This document shows, piece by piece, positions 52,364 through 63,582 of a DNA stretch of 64,000 nucleotides. Position 1 is the stretch's first letter. Each line of letters opens with the position of its first letter. Source of the DNA: Turnera subulata. Taxonomy: Eukaryota > Streptophyta > Magnoliopsida > Malpighiales > Passifloraceae. The notes below the pieces were generated by a model that saw only the letters and a list, made by a program, of their open reading frames with translations, had not been told where the DNA came from and did not search any database. Position numbers and translations under genes: made by a program. The stretch lies in assembly GCA_028386065.3 (NCBI GenBank), contig JAKUCV010003177.1, positions 300,704 through 364,703 on the forward strand, read 5' to 3'.

Positions 52364-53885
52364 ATGAATTGCATCAACCTGCAGTAGTAAGATCACTTCT
52401 CATGAGAACTTACTTTTGCTGGTATGAATCATTATGATGGTGCACTTATCTTTGTGTGATTATCAAATTTGACTTTCTAAGAAGTGTGGAAGTGGATTGG
52501 TGCAATGTGATGTATGCAAATGTGTTTAGTCCAGGTAATGTAGACAAGTATAGGACAAATGTGTTTAGTCCAGGTAATGTAAGCATCCTGCAAACATTTT
52601 CGATCAAGCTAACAAAAGCTGAAGTGATCATGATTTAACATCCTTTTTTTTTTTCGGAAATCAACTTAAATTAAAGAACAAATATGCAAGGATAGCACGC
52701 GCGTCACTGTGTATTGTGCAATGTGAAATTGACAAATTGTTGACTTCAAATAAAGTGGCTTAAACCACTAAAAAAACAAAAAAAAGTGGCTTAATCATGT
52801 TTTTAGACCCCTCGCTTTTGAGAATTTTGAAATTGGCCGTTAAGTTTTTTTTTTCCTTTTTTGTACCATAATTCGATAGGGGGACTAATTATTTTAGCCT
52901 CCATATCAATTTAACCTAGAATTTCAACCCACACGAGATTTCGGGGTTTTTTTTGTATATTTGATACCCAAATTTTACATTTTGCATCAATTGTGTACCC
53001 CAAATTTTTTCTGAGTCATTTATACTCGGTCAAGTTAATCATAGATCTCATGTTGGGTATATGTGCTGACATCTCAAATTGACGTCGTTTCACCGTGATA
53101 CGACAGTGTTTTGAGTACACGAGTAAACGTGAGCCCCATTTCCCAGCACCTCACCGGACTTCCCACCGGGGTCTACTCTTAAGAGGTTCACATGTCGAGC
53201 CTACCTTGTAATTTGTACACATGTCGCATTGTGGTTATGTTTTTTTTTCTTTTCTCGTTTTGTCGAACAATTGTGCTTTACATTTCAGGCCGTCAACTTT
53301 GTGAAATATTTTGAGGATCCTGTTAGTTACAAGAATGACGCTACAAACAGTAAAATGTCCAAGGAATCGGCATTTTGCAGTTGTTCATTCACAAACCATC
53401 AACCTCATCAGTCGTCCAGTATATAAACATTATTATACCTTTCACTGGGTCATCATATGGGTTAGTAGCTACGTCCAGGAAATGCAGCCTACAACCCCCA
53501 GTAAGATTCGGATCAAAAGACAACAGAAGCACATGAACTTACGTACTTGCACTTGAAATTTCTCAAAAAATTATATTAAATATGACATATTCGGCAACGG
53601 CACATCTCCCCATGTCATTTTCTATTTGTTCATCATGAAAGTGTTGATGTTTATGGACTGTAAATGAATCCAATAGCATAGGACAGTAGAATTAGCATCA
53701 TAAGCAGTGTTAGTTACATATTAAATACCTCTATCCCCCCATCGTACAAACCAAAGCTACGTTATAAATTGGTACGCTAGTTGATGTAAGGATTCAGACA
53801 GGATCTATATATTACCTCGTTCTCCAACATTATTGTAAAACTGTGAGATCGACACCAATTTATTCATTGCTGAAGAAGGGAAATA
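52364..53885. other. Spacer between NPF copies 1 and 2
   Basis: The first 270 bases are the 3' flank of copy 1, with a short internal repeat of TGTTTAGTCCAGGTAATGTA at about 52522 and 52560; this flank is partly repeated downstream of copy 2. Around 52860-53200 lies an unidentified repeat-like stretch. From about 53257 to 53560 the sequence is shared with the region upstream of copy 3, so it probably holds the copy 2 promoter. No other gene. Confidence 0.55.
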
Positions 53886-56438
53886 ATGGAGACTTCTAAA
53901 GGGGAAAAGCTAGCCGCCGAAGAGGTCATTCGTAAAAAGGGTGGTCTTAGAACCATGCCTTTTATTATAGGTAATCTCTAACCATGAATCATATCCTATG
54001 CAGGGGCTTTGATCTCAAGTAGGTGTTCAACTAGATTGTAAAAGGAAAAAAAAAACGTCAAATAAAAGTTAATTAGTTATTTTTCCAATACCTTTCAAAA
54101 TGTAAAGGAGCATTCATATTGCTATGTTTATATCTTGCATATTATGCAGCAAACGAGACATTCGAGAAGGTTGCAGGGTATGGACTAATGGCGAATATGA
54201 TATTGTACTTGAGGAATGAGTACAACATAAGTAACGCCGCTGGAGCTAACATACTGTTCCTGTGGTCGGCTATATCGAATTTCTTGCCAATAATCGGTGC
54301 TTTCATCTCTGATTCTTTCTTGGGTCGGTTCTGGGTCATTGCTCTCGGATCAGTCATCACCCTTCTGGTAAGCAAATTTACCTTTTATTTCTCAATTAAG
54401 TCATCACCCTTTTGATATTGGTTTTTTATACTAATCAGTGAAGATGGGGTTTGGATTCATGGGGTTTGGTTTTTTATACCTTAACCCTCTTGCTTTTTAC
54501 GAGAATACCAAAGAACAGTGCCTAGTACGCCTCAGGTTATGTACTCGGTTCCTAATTTTACCAACATGAACTACAAATCCATTGTTGAATGCAATCCTTC
54601 AGCCAAAATACCAGGCAGCTTGTTCATACTGCTAACACTGCTCGATAACTTTTTCAGGATGTTATATGTCTCTGTTCTTAAATGTATATATCTAATATAT
54701 AAAGTAATGTTAATTGGTCTCTCCTAAAATTTGCTTGCTTATAATTCAAGTAACTCATTATTTTGTTTATAATATATAGGAATTTATGGCCTGAATTTGT
54801 TATCCCAGGGAATGACCGTGCTATGGCTAACAGCCATTTTACCTGATGCAAGGCCACCCCCTTGCAACCAAGGGAATGGAGACATGCAAAATTGTGTATC
54901 ACCAAAGCTAGGACAGTACCTGCTTCTATTTCTCGCATTTGTCCTAATGTCTATTGGGGCTGGTGGCCTTAGACCATGTTCCTTGGCATTTGGTGCAGAT
55001 CAGATTGACAATCCAAGCAATCCCAAAAATGGAAGGATCATGCAGAGCTTCTTCAATTGGTATTACGCTTCAGTATCTATCTCAATCATGGTGTCTGTGA
55101 TAGCCATTGTTGCAATCCAAGACGCAGCTGGTTGGGTTGTTGGCTTTGGAGTTCCTGTGGGGTTCATGTTCATGTCAAGTGTCCTATTCTTACTGGGTTC
55201 TTCCCTCTATGTTAAAGTGAAGCCACATAAGAGCCTGTTCACTAGCTTTGCGCAAGTAATAGCTGCAGCCTGGAAGAATAAACACCTAGATTTTCCTCCA
55301 ACAGACTCTGATCGATGGTACCATCATAAGGGTTCAAAATTTATTGCACCAACAGAGAAGCTTAGGTACAATGATGCATATACGAAATCAAAATTTTGTT
55401 GCACATATAATACCTGTGATATACTTTTCTCCTTAAGATTTAGTTTGTCAGAATTTTATTGAATTCATAATGCCAGGAGCTATAGATATCCAGTAACTCT
55501 TGGTATGCTTATCTTTGTACAGGTTTTTGAACAAAGCTTGCATCATGGAAAATCCAGAGATAAAATTGGACTATGGTGGGATGGACATTGATCCATGGAG
55601 TCTTTGCACAGTTAGACAAGTGGAAGAGCTCAAAGCATTGATCAAAGTCATCCCAATTTGGTCTACTAGCATTATGATTGCGGTGACCATAAGCCAACAT
55701 TCTTTCCCTGTGCTCCAAGCAAGAACCATGGACAGGCATTTTATAGGGAAGTTAAAAATCCCCGCAGGATCCTATGTTATCTTTTCAATGATTACTTTGA
55801 TGGTATGGGTTACCATTTATGACCGAGCTTTAGTTCCTTTGCTAGCAAAGTTCACCAAAAGACCAAGAGGACTCTCCAATAAACAACGGATGGGTATTGG
55901 ATTACTGCTGTCTTGTGTTGCCACTGCAGTGGCAGGGGCTGTGGAGAACAAGAGGCGCAAAACAGCCTTGAATCAAGGATTGGCAGATCATCCCTCTGCC
56001 GTGGTCAACATGTCTGCAAATTGGCTAATCCTACAGTATGTGTTTACAGGTCTGGGAGAGGCTTTTAATGCTATTGGCCAAATAGAGTTTTACTACTCTC
56101 AGTTTCCCAAGACCATGTCAAGCATTGCAGTAGCCCTTTTCTTGCTTAGCCTGGCACTGGGGAACCTGGTGGGGAGTCTTATTGTGGGAATTTTGAACAA
56201 TGTCACTACAAAGGATGGAAGAGTGAGTTGGGTAGCAAATAATCTGAATAAGGGCCACTATGACTATTACTATTGGGTTCTTTCCATCCTGTGTGTGGTC
56301 AATTTCTTCCTCTATTTGCTATGTTCTTGGGGTTACGGTAGTTGTGAGGACACAAATAGTTGGGATGAGGGTGAGACTGTAGAAGAAGAAATGCAGCCAT
56401 CTGTCATAGGATCACCATACAGGCATGGTGCTGTTTGA
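53886..56438 (+). CDS. NRT1/PTR family 1 (NPF1-type) transporter, copy 2
   Basis: Four exons: 53886-53970, 54150-54367, 54809-55365 and 55523-56438, encoding 591 aa. Exon phases are the same as in copies 1 and 3, and exons 2 and 3 have the same lengths as in copy 1. Seen: KKGGLRTMPFIIANETFEKV, LFLWSAISNFLPIIGAFISD, GAGGLRPCSLAFGADQ, KLRFLNKAC, WSTSIMIAVTISQHSFPVLQ and GHYDYYYW. The tail ends VIGSPYRHGAV, shared with copy 3. It is closer to copy 3 than to copy 1 in both coding sequence and promoter. Substrate cannot be read from sequence; nitrate, and for some NPFs hormones, are possible. Confidence 0.95.
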
Positions 56439-56471
56439 TTTAAACACTCCTGTGCAGCTTCTTGGATTGTC

Positions 56472-56717
56472 AGCTTTTTCTCTTAGCAGGCTCTAGGGAG
56501 CCTTAGTGTGGGAATTTCTGAACCATGGCAACAAAGAGGATGGCAAAGGGAGTTGAATATCAAATAATCTCAACAGGGTTACTATGATTATTACTATTGG
56601 CTTCTTTCTATTCTGGACCTGGTGAATTTCTTTTACTGTCTACTTTGCAGCTGGGCTTATGTGGGCAGTGAGGATAAAAGGATTTGGGTTGAGGCAAAGG
56701 GCTTGGAAGAGGAATAA
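56472..56717 (+). pseudogene. NPF relic matching the 3' end of copy 1
   Basis: This matches the last part of exon 4 of copy 1 (from about 52101), for example GAGGATGGCAAAG, CTATGATTATTACTATTGG, CTGGTGAATTTCTTTTACTG and AGGATAAAAGGATTTGGG, and ends in the same way at GGAAGAGGAATAA. Small deletions and insertions and a TGA break the frame. The match continues into the 3' flank to about 56975 (CAAGCCAGCAAAAGCTGAAC versus CAAGCTAACAAAAGCTGAAG near 52605). It begins only 34 bases after the copy 2 stop, which marks a duplication breakpoint. Confidence 0.9.
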
Positions 56718-58297
56718 ATGTATCGAAACTTGCATTACTAAGATCACTACTCATGGGACCTGCTGGCATATAATATTGCTAGCTTTATCACATTTGATTT
56801 GTTCAGCAATCTGGAGCGGCAGTGTGATGTGTATGCTTTGGTTTTTTGGAATAAAAATGTAAATATCAGATGTAGACCAAGTATATAACAAATGTTTTTT
56901 TAATCCAGGTGTGCATCTTGATTCCTGCAAATATTTCCGGTCAAGCCAGCAAAAGCTGAACTGATCATTATTTACGATATTTGTTTATTACAAATCAACT
57001 GAATAACAAGCAGACGGCGTATCCTCATGGGAACCTGAATTGGAATTGTTGATCTTCAATAAATTAATTAATGCATCTCGTGATGCTTAACAGAAGATGC
57101 GGTAGGTATATTATTGGTCAGTTTTGTAGTAATCTCAATAGTGAAAGCTTTTCTTTTCATTTTAACAACACCATCACCTTTCTGTCAACTCGTCAGAAAA
57201 TTCTAAAGGTGACAAAAGTCACCTTCAGATTTACGGCCGTCTGCTTTGTAAATTATTTTAAACATCCAGTTTATCACTACAATGACGCTAGCAAACAGTA
57301 TAATTTCCATAGAGTCAGCATTTAGCAGATCCTCAATCACAAACCAGCAAAGTAATTAACCAGTAACCAGCAAAACTCATCATTCTTATTATATAACATA
57401 AACATTATTATCCTCAATCACAAACCAGCAAAATTTTACTAATGTGCGGTTGGTCCAGGTGGGGAGCGATGTGGTTCTGCTCAAGCGAGGTTTCGGGTTC
57501 AAGTCCTCGCTTATGCAGAAAATTTCCATTGGGAGACCACCCACCATACCTAGGAATTTCCATTGGGAGACCACCCACCATTACTAGGTGCGCGATGCAG
57601 GTCGAATCCAGATTAGTCGGGGCAAAGCTCGGGACACAGGATGAGGAACCAAAAAAAACCAGCCAACTAACCTTAACCATCAAAACCCTCATTCTATTAT
57701 ATAACATAAACATTACTATCCTATCTGGGGTATCATCATTTGGGTTGGTTAACTACGAGCAGGAAATGGAGTCTACGTTCCCCTATTAACGTTCAGATGA
57801 TCAAAAGAGACAGCATAGTTAAGTAGATGAACTTATGTACTATACCATTTGAAGTCAAAGAAGACATTAAAAAATTAAACAAGACCAGGACTGTGTCCAC
57901 GAAAGATAATTTACACATTCCAGCATTGCAAACGGAATTAACTATGACATATTTGACTTTAGGATATCTTGCTTTTGACATTTTCTCCCTCTTTTTACTT
58001 TGATCTGATTTGTTTTCTCTGATCTGACCCTTGACCTGTTCTCTTTGTTCATAGTGGAAAAATGGTGTTTTGGCAGAACTGGGAATCAACCCATTCGTAT
58101 ACGACACTAGAATTAATATCAGAAGCAGTTTTACTTGAATAAAAAATACGTATACCTCTCTAGTCTCTACCAGCTCACCGTACAAATGAAAGCTGCACTA
58201 TAAATTGGACTGAGACTGGACCTGTATATCTATCTACCTCTTCATTGCTAAGCAGTGTAAACCTGTGCAAGATCAATCAATTCAGCACAGAAGCAGA
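56718..58297. other. Spacer between the NPF relic and copy 3
   Basis: Duplicated 3' flank of copy 1 to about 56975, then sequence shared with the copy 2 promoter around 57221-57330 and again about 57760-57960, interrupted by a SINE (57444-57658). Direct repeats surround the SINE: CCTCAATCACAAACCAGCAA at about 57331 and 57411, and TTATATAACATAAACATTA at about 57388 and 57696. No additional gene. Confidence 0.55.
57444..57658 (+). mobile_element. SINE of the dispersed family with internal duplication
   Basis: Shows GTGCGGTTGGTCCAGGTGG (A-box region), GGTTTCGGGTTCAAGTCCTC (B-box region), TTTCCATTGGGAGACCACCC repeated twice about 35 bases apart, then AATCCAGATTAGTCGGGGC, AAAGCTCGGGACAC and GGAACC plus eight A. 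It lies in the copy 3 promoter region and splits the block shared with copy 2, so it inserted after the duplication or was lost from the other copy. Confidence 0.85.
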
Positions 58298-60649
58298 ATG
58301 GAGATGGAGACGGCTAAAGACGAAAAGCAGACCAGCAAAAAGGGTGGTCTTAGAACCATGCCTTTCATTATAGGTACATAATCTCTATAATGTAAAAATT
58401 CCTGTTGCACAATATGTAGTACACACACCAAAGTTTTCTCTGACATATATATTAAGGAGCAATTAATCATGTGGATGTTGTATATTATGCAGCAAACGAG
58501 TCATTCGAGAGGGTTGCAGGCTATGGATTAATTGCAAATATGATTGTGTACTTGAGAACTGAGTACAACATAAGTAACGCTGCTGGAGCTAACATATTGT
58601 TCGTGTGGTCGGCTATATCAGATTTCCTGCCCATACTTGGGGCTTTCATTTCTGATTCTTTCTTGGGTCGATTCTTGGTCATTGCTCTGGGGTCACTCTC
58701 CAGCCTTTTGGTAAGCAAGATTTGTTTTCTTATGGACAACTGCAAGCATATTAACCTGCTATCTATCTCACTATGTGCATGTCTCTGTTCTTATATGTGT
58801 ATTTTTTATCTATAGAGAGACTAGAAACATTCTAGTTGATCATCTCTGCTACAATTCTCTTGCTTATGTGTATAGGAATTATATCTCTTGATTTTGTTAT
58901 CACAGGGGATTACTGTGTTATGGCTAACAGCCATTTTAAAAGGTGCAAGGCCACCTCATTGCAACCAAGGGAATCTTGGAGACATGCAAAATTGTGCATC
59001 ACCAAATTCAGGGCAGTACCTGATCCTATGGACAGGTTTTATTCTAATGTCCATTGGGGCTGGTGGCATTAGACCATGTTCCATGGCATTTGGTGCAGAT
59101 CAGATCGACAATCCAAGCAATCCAAAAAACGGGAGGATCATGCAGAGCTTCTTTAACTGGTATTACGCTGCAGTGTCTGTCTCAATCATGGTTTCTGTGC
59201 TAGCCATTGTTGCAATCCAAGACTCAGCTGGTTGGGTTGTTGGGTTTGGTATTCCTGTGGGGTTCATGTTCCTGTCAGCTCTCCTGTTCTTGTTTGGTTC
59301 TCCCTTGTATACTAAAGTGAAGGCACATAAGAGCCTGTTCACTGGGTTAGCCCAAGTCCTGGTTGCAACCTGGAAGAAGAAACACCTAGCTTTGCCTCCA
59401 ATAGACTCTGATCGTTGGTACCATCAGCCGGGTCTAAAAGTCATTGCACCAACCGAGAACCTTAGGTACAATCATATCCCAAATCAAAATTTCATTGCAT
59501 ATATAATATACTTCTATGTCTATCTGATGGCTTGTGTTCTACCTAATATATTGACCTTGTCAGTATTTTATTGAATTCACATGCCATGAGAAGTTGATAT
59601 TTTGAATATTCAAATAACTAGTGTGGCCCGTAAGTTATCTTTTGTACAGATTTCTTTCTTTTTTATACTAGAAGAGTATCCTAGCCGACCACCGGACTAA
59701 TATCTCATGTGCTTACGATCTTTTGTACAGGTTTCTAAACAAAGCCTGCATCACTGAAAATCCTGAGACAGAATTGGACAATGAAGGGACGGCCATCAAT
59801 CCATGGAGTCTTTGCACAGTTAGACAAGTAGAAGAGCTCAAGTCATTGATCAAAGTCATCCCAATTTGGTCAACTGGGATCATAATGGCAGCGAGCACAA
59901 GTCAACACTCCTTCCCTGTGCTCCAAGCAAGAACCATGGACCGACATTTCATAGGGAGTTTAAAAATCCCAGCAGGATCCTATGTTGTCTTTACACTAAT
60001 CGCTCTGGCACTGATGGTTGCAATTTATGACCGGGTTTTAGTTCCTGTGATAGCAAAGTTCACCAAAAGACCAAGAGGACTCACTAACAAACAACGCATG
60101 GGTGTTGGACTAGTGATGTCGATTGTTGCCATGGCAGTGGCAGGTGCCGTGGAGCACAAGAGAAGAAAGAAAGCATGGGAGCAAGGGCTGGCTACCCACC
60201 GCTCATCTGCACTGGTGCACATGTCTGCAAATTGGCTGATCCTTCAATATGCCTTGATAGGTATAGCACAGGCTTTCAATGCAATTGGACAACTAGAGTT
60301 CTATTACTCTCAGTTCCCCAAGTCCATTTCAAGCATAGCAGTTGCAGTTCTGTCACTTAACATGGGAACAGGGAACCTGGTGGGGAGCCTTATCGTGAGT
60401 CAGATTAACCGTATCACGAAGAGAGGTGGCAAAGTGAGCTGGGTAGCAAACAATCTCAACCAGGGTCACTATGACTATTACTATTGGTTTATTGCCATCT
60501 TGTGTGCCATCAATTTCCTCTACTATTTGCTGTGTTCTTGGGCCTATGGTGAGTGCGATGACAACAATAGTTGGGGTGAGGACGAGACGGAAGAAGATGA
60601 AGTGCGTCCACCTTCCATTGGATCGCCATTGAGGCATGGTGGTCTTTGA
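58298..60649 (+). CDS. NRT1/PTR family 1 (NPF1-type) transporter, copy 3
   Basis: Four exons: 58298-58373, 58493-58710, 58906-59465 and 59731-60649, encoding 590 aa. Exon 3 is one codon longer than in copies 1 and 2 (CNQGNLGDMQ). Seen: KKGGLRTMPFIIANESFERV with an ExxER motif (about 28-32), GAGGIRPCSMAFGADQ, KLR-type junction replaced by NLRFLNKAC, WSTGIIMAASTSQHSFPVLQ, GHYDYYYW and the tail SIGSPLRHGGL. Intact, with all splice sites canonical. Its helix-1 motif ends in Arg while copies 1 and 2 have Lys, and it differs at several positions in the second half, so some change in function is possible. Confidence 0.95.
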
Positions 60650-62147
60650 TTTTTTAGATCCTGTCGTGTAAGATTTTTAATTAGCTTTGTGTGATTAGGA
60701 TGGATTCTATGTTTTCTTATTAAAAGAGCAAAAAAGAAACAATGAATCTATGTATTTGATTTAAACATTTGGTTTGCTCTCATTGCTGATTAAACTTGGA
60801 AAATATGTATCAAACCTAGTGAAATGTAAAATTATTGCCGCTTTGGCGAATCAAGTGTAGTTTTCTTATTCATTCCATTTGTATCTACTATCCAATTAAT
60901 CTATTATTCTCTCTCCTCAATGAATCTATTAGGCATTGGCACAAATTTTCACACTCCTGTTTGGATCAAGACTCAAAATCTGAACACCCACTTGTATCAG
61001 GACTGAAAATTTAATCCTTAAAATTTGAGGGGGATATAATCAAGGTTTTGAAAACCGGACCGGCCATTGAACCGGCGAGGGGGATGTTCAAGGAAAACCG
61101 GGGTTCAACCGGGGTTCGACCAGGGTTCAACCGGGGTTCGACCAGGGTTCAACCGTTTTATTAAATTATATTAATTTGTTAAGAAAATAGTCAAAATATA
61201 TTCATTAAAATAATTTTATGGTCAAAATTGAAGTCATTCTCAATATATACTAAAACGTATGTAAAGATAACACTAATTTGTGATAGTTTAGTTGGTTAAT
61301 GGCTTTAAATATTGTTAGGAGGTCAAGGGTTCAAGTCTTACACTCACCATTTTTAAAATTTTTAACCGGTTCAAAACGGTTCTATAACTGGGGGGTTTTT
61401 CCTAGTGAATCGGACCGGAGTTGTCCTGAAAACGCGGTTGAACCGGGATAACCGGTCGAACCGGTCCGGTTTTAATAACCTTGGATATAATACGCTTTAC
61501 TACTATTGTAATCAATAGCCTAGTTGGTTAACTTGTTAGAAGACTTTCTTAATTACCCAAAGAAAATAAAAACTTATCTGTAGACTTGACCCGGTCTTGC
61601 GAGCAAAGACTCAAAAATTGTAGTCAACCCACCTCAACGAAGGATAATTCTATTTTTTAAATAATTACAGACGTTAACATGGACTTTATTCCCTTGGAAT
61701 ATATAAAACAATAAAACAACACGAGAGCACCTAAATCAAAGAGCACGATTCCTCAATGGGCGATCCCATCCCATGTGAAATGGACTCAATTCTTTTAAGC
61801 CCAAAAACACAGCAAATAACCATTACAGCCTAATTACACCGCTAATTTGTTGCAATTTTGGGGTTTCATTGTGTTTTGGGCTGCATAATTTGATACTCCA
61901 TCTGAGAGGGATTGGATTGGATTGGATCCTCTCTTAGACCATGTCTGCTGTCTGGCTGGGCTATGTTCTGTTCAAGTCCATACTTTAACTATTTATTTAT
62001 TTATTTTTCTAATTTGAAGTCTATAATTTAGGGAGTGGATAGCACACTAATTGAACATTATTACGTTTTTTTTGAACAAAATGGCGTTAAAAATTCCTCA
62101 TTTTGCTCGATTTATTTATTTTCCGTATTTAAAGTCTGTAATTTAGT
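60650..62147. other. Intergenic downstream of the NPF array
   Basis: NPF copy 3 3' flank, then a hAT-type MITE (61041-61483). Just after it, around 61500-61640, a pol III A-box-like TAGCCTAGTTGGTTAACTTG occurs without a B box. The remaining sequence to 62147 is AT-rich and shows no gene. Confidence 0.5.
61041..61483. mobile_element. hAT-type MITE with 8-bp target-site duplication
   Basis: 443 bp. Left end CAAGGTTTTGAAAACCGGAC, right end on the minus strand CAAGGTTATTAAAACCGGAC, so the inverted repeats run over 20 bases and continue as GG plus a CCGG/GAACC-rich block on both sides. Flanked by GATATAAT at 61033-61040 and 61484-61491. An 8-bp duplication with CAAGG ends is the mark of hAT transposons. 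The left part repeats ACCGGGGTTCAACC/ACCAGGGTTCGACC units. No transposase is present. Confidence 0.88.
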
Positions 62148-63582
62148 GTAACAGCCCGGGTAAAATTCTGGATTTTTACCGGGACTGTAGAAATTGTTTT
62201 ACCGTGATTACTGTTGGATTAATCTCGGGTAATTAATTCACAGTAAATGGGAGTCGTTTTTCGAAATCGAGAATTTTCCCGCGCTCGGGAGTGTCTTCCT
62301 AACTAACCGAGCCTCGGTTTTCAGTTCCGAGACTTGGACGACGTTCAGGAGGATTAATCGGATTTTCCGAGCCCAAGTTGTATTTTTGGACTCGGGACGG
62401 AATTTGTCGGAAAGACGGGAGTATCCCTGCGTCTACGGGATTCCGACACGAGAATCCGGACCGGCCGAATGTGGTTGCCCGAGCCACTCTTCTTCCTTCT
62501 TTTTCCTTCCTCTTCCTCTTTCCCGGCAACATTTCTTCCCTCTCCCGGTTTTTCCCGGCCACGTGGGCCCCACTTTCTACCCTCTTTTTCTTTCTTTCCT
62601 TCCTTTCTCCTTCTCCTTTTTCTTTCTCTCTTTTTCTTTCTACCTAGCCGCCACCACCCGTGAAACACCGGCCCCCTCACCCATCTTTTCTCCACTTTTC
62701 TTCCTTGTCTTCTTCTTCCCCTCACATCTCCCTCTCCCTCAATTATTTCTCCCCTCACCGGAAACCCCTCTCATCCTCTTCCTCTCCTCCTCTGCACCCC
62801 TCTCTCTCGCCTTTACTTTTTCTTTTCTCTCTTCCTCACATTCTCCCTTCGCCGCCGTTGCCTCCACCCAGTCGAGGCCGAGCCATCGCCGCCACCGTAG
62901 GGCCGGGCCGACACCATCGAGAAGAGCAGAGTACCACCGCCTCCCTCTTCTGCTCGCCATCGACCACCACCGCAGCTGCCCGCGACCCGCTGCCCATTCA
63001 AGCCGTCGCGTCACGCCGCTGCTCTCCTCTCCCTCTCCACCCTGTCGCGACGCCACGGCCACCTGCAGAACAGCACCGCTGCCGTCGAGCCAAGCCCACG
63101 CCGCCGCCTCTCCTCCTCCACTCTTCTCCTCGTTCGCCTCTGCAACCGCAAGGACGGTCGTCGCCACGCCTCGGTCCTCACGTGAGGCAGATCCGACGGA
63201 ACAACAACCGGCCGTCGACGCCTCCAGCACCGCATCAGCAGCCGACTGCGTCACCGCCGCCCCTGTTCGTGCCGTTGTCGCCCGTCAGCCGCCCTCGTCG
63301 CCTTGCCGTGGCCTGTGTTGCATTGACAGACCCGGAGGGTGAGTACCCGTTTTGAAAACGGGTCAGCAGTGATGGCTTGGTGTTGGGCCAACCATGGCGT
63401 GGGCCTGAGCTTGGACTCATGCCTTGGTCTGGTCCAAGCACTTGGGCTGTGGGCTGATCCGTTAACTACTGTTCATGGCCTGTAAAAAAATAATAAATTT
63501 AAAGAGGAAAATATATGTATATACGTGGGTATAATCTGTGAAAATTAAGTAAAAATAAAAGTTATAATTTCTGAAAAATATA
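62148..63582 (+). mobile_element. Probable LTR-retrotransposon fragment, GC-rich
   Basis: Begins TGTAACAGCCCGGG and shifts abruptly to GC-rich, C/T-dominated sequence to about 63350. Frames here translate to Ser/Pro/Arg/His-rich low-complexity stretches with no conserved domain (the longest on the plus strand is 62386-63342). The TGTAACAGCCC start and such unstructured GC-rich content recall long LTRs of plant Ty3-type elements. No reverse transcriptase, integrase or primer-binding site is visible, so the class is inferred. Confidence 0.45.

Noticed and set aside
57442..57789. 115-aa plus-strand frame
   Set aside because: Falls almost wholly in a SINE copy.
62386..63342. 318-aa plus-strand open frame, with a 231-aa frame (62660-63355) and a 171-aa antisense frame overlapping it
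   Set aside because: Low-complexity Ser/Pro/Arg/His translation in GC-rich repeat DNA, open in several frames at once, no conserved domain.
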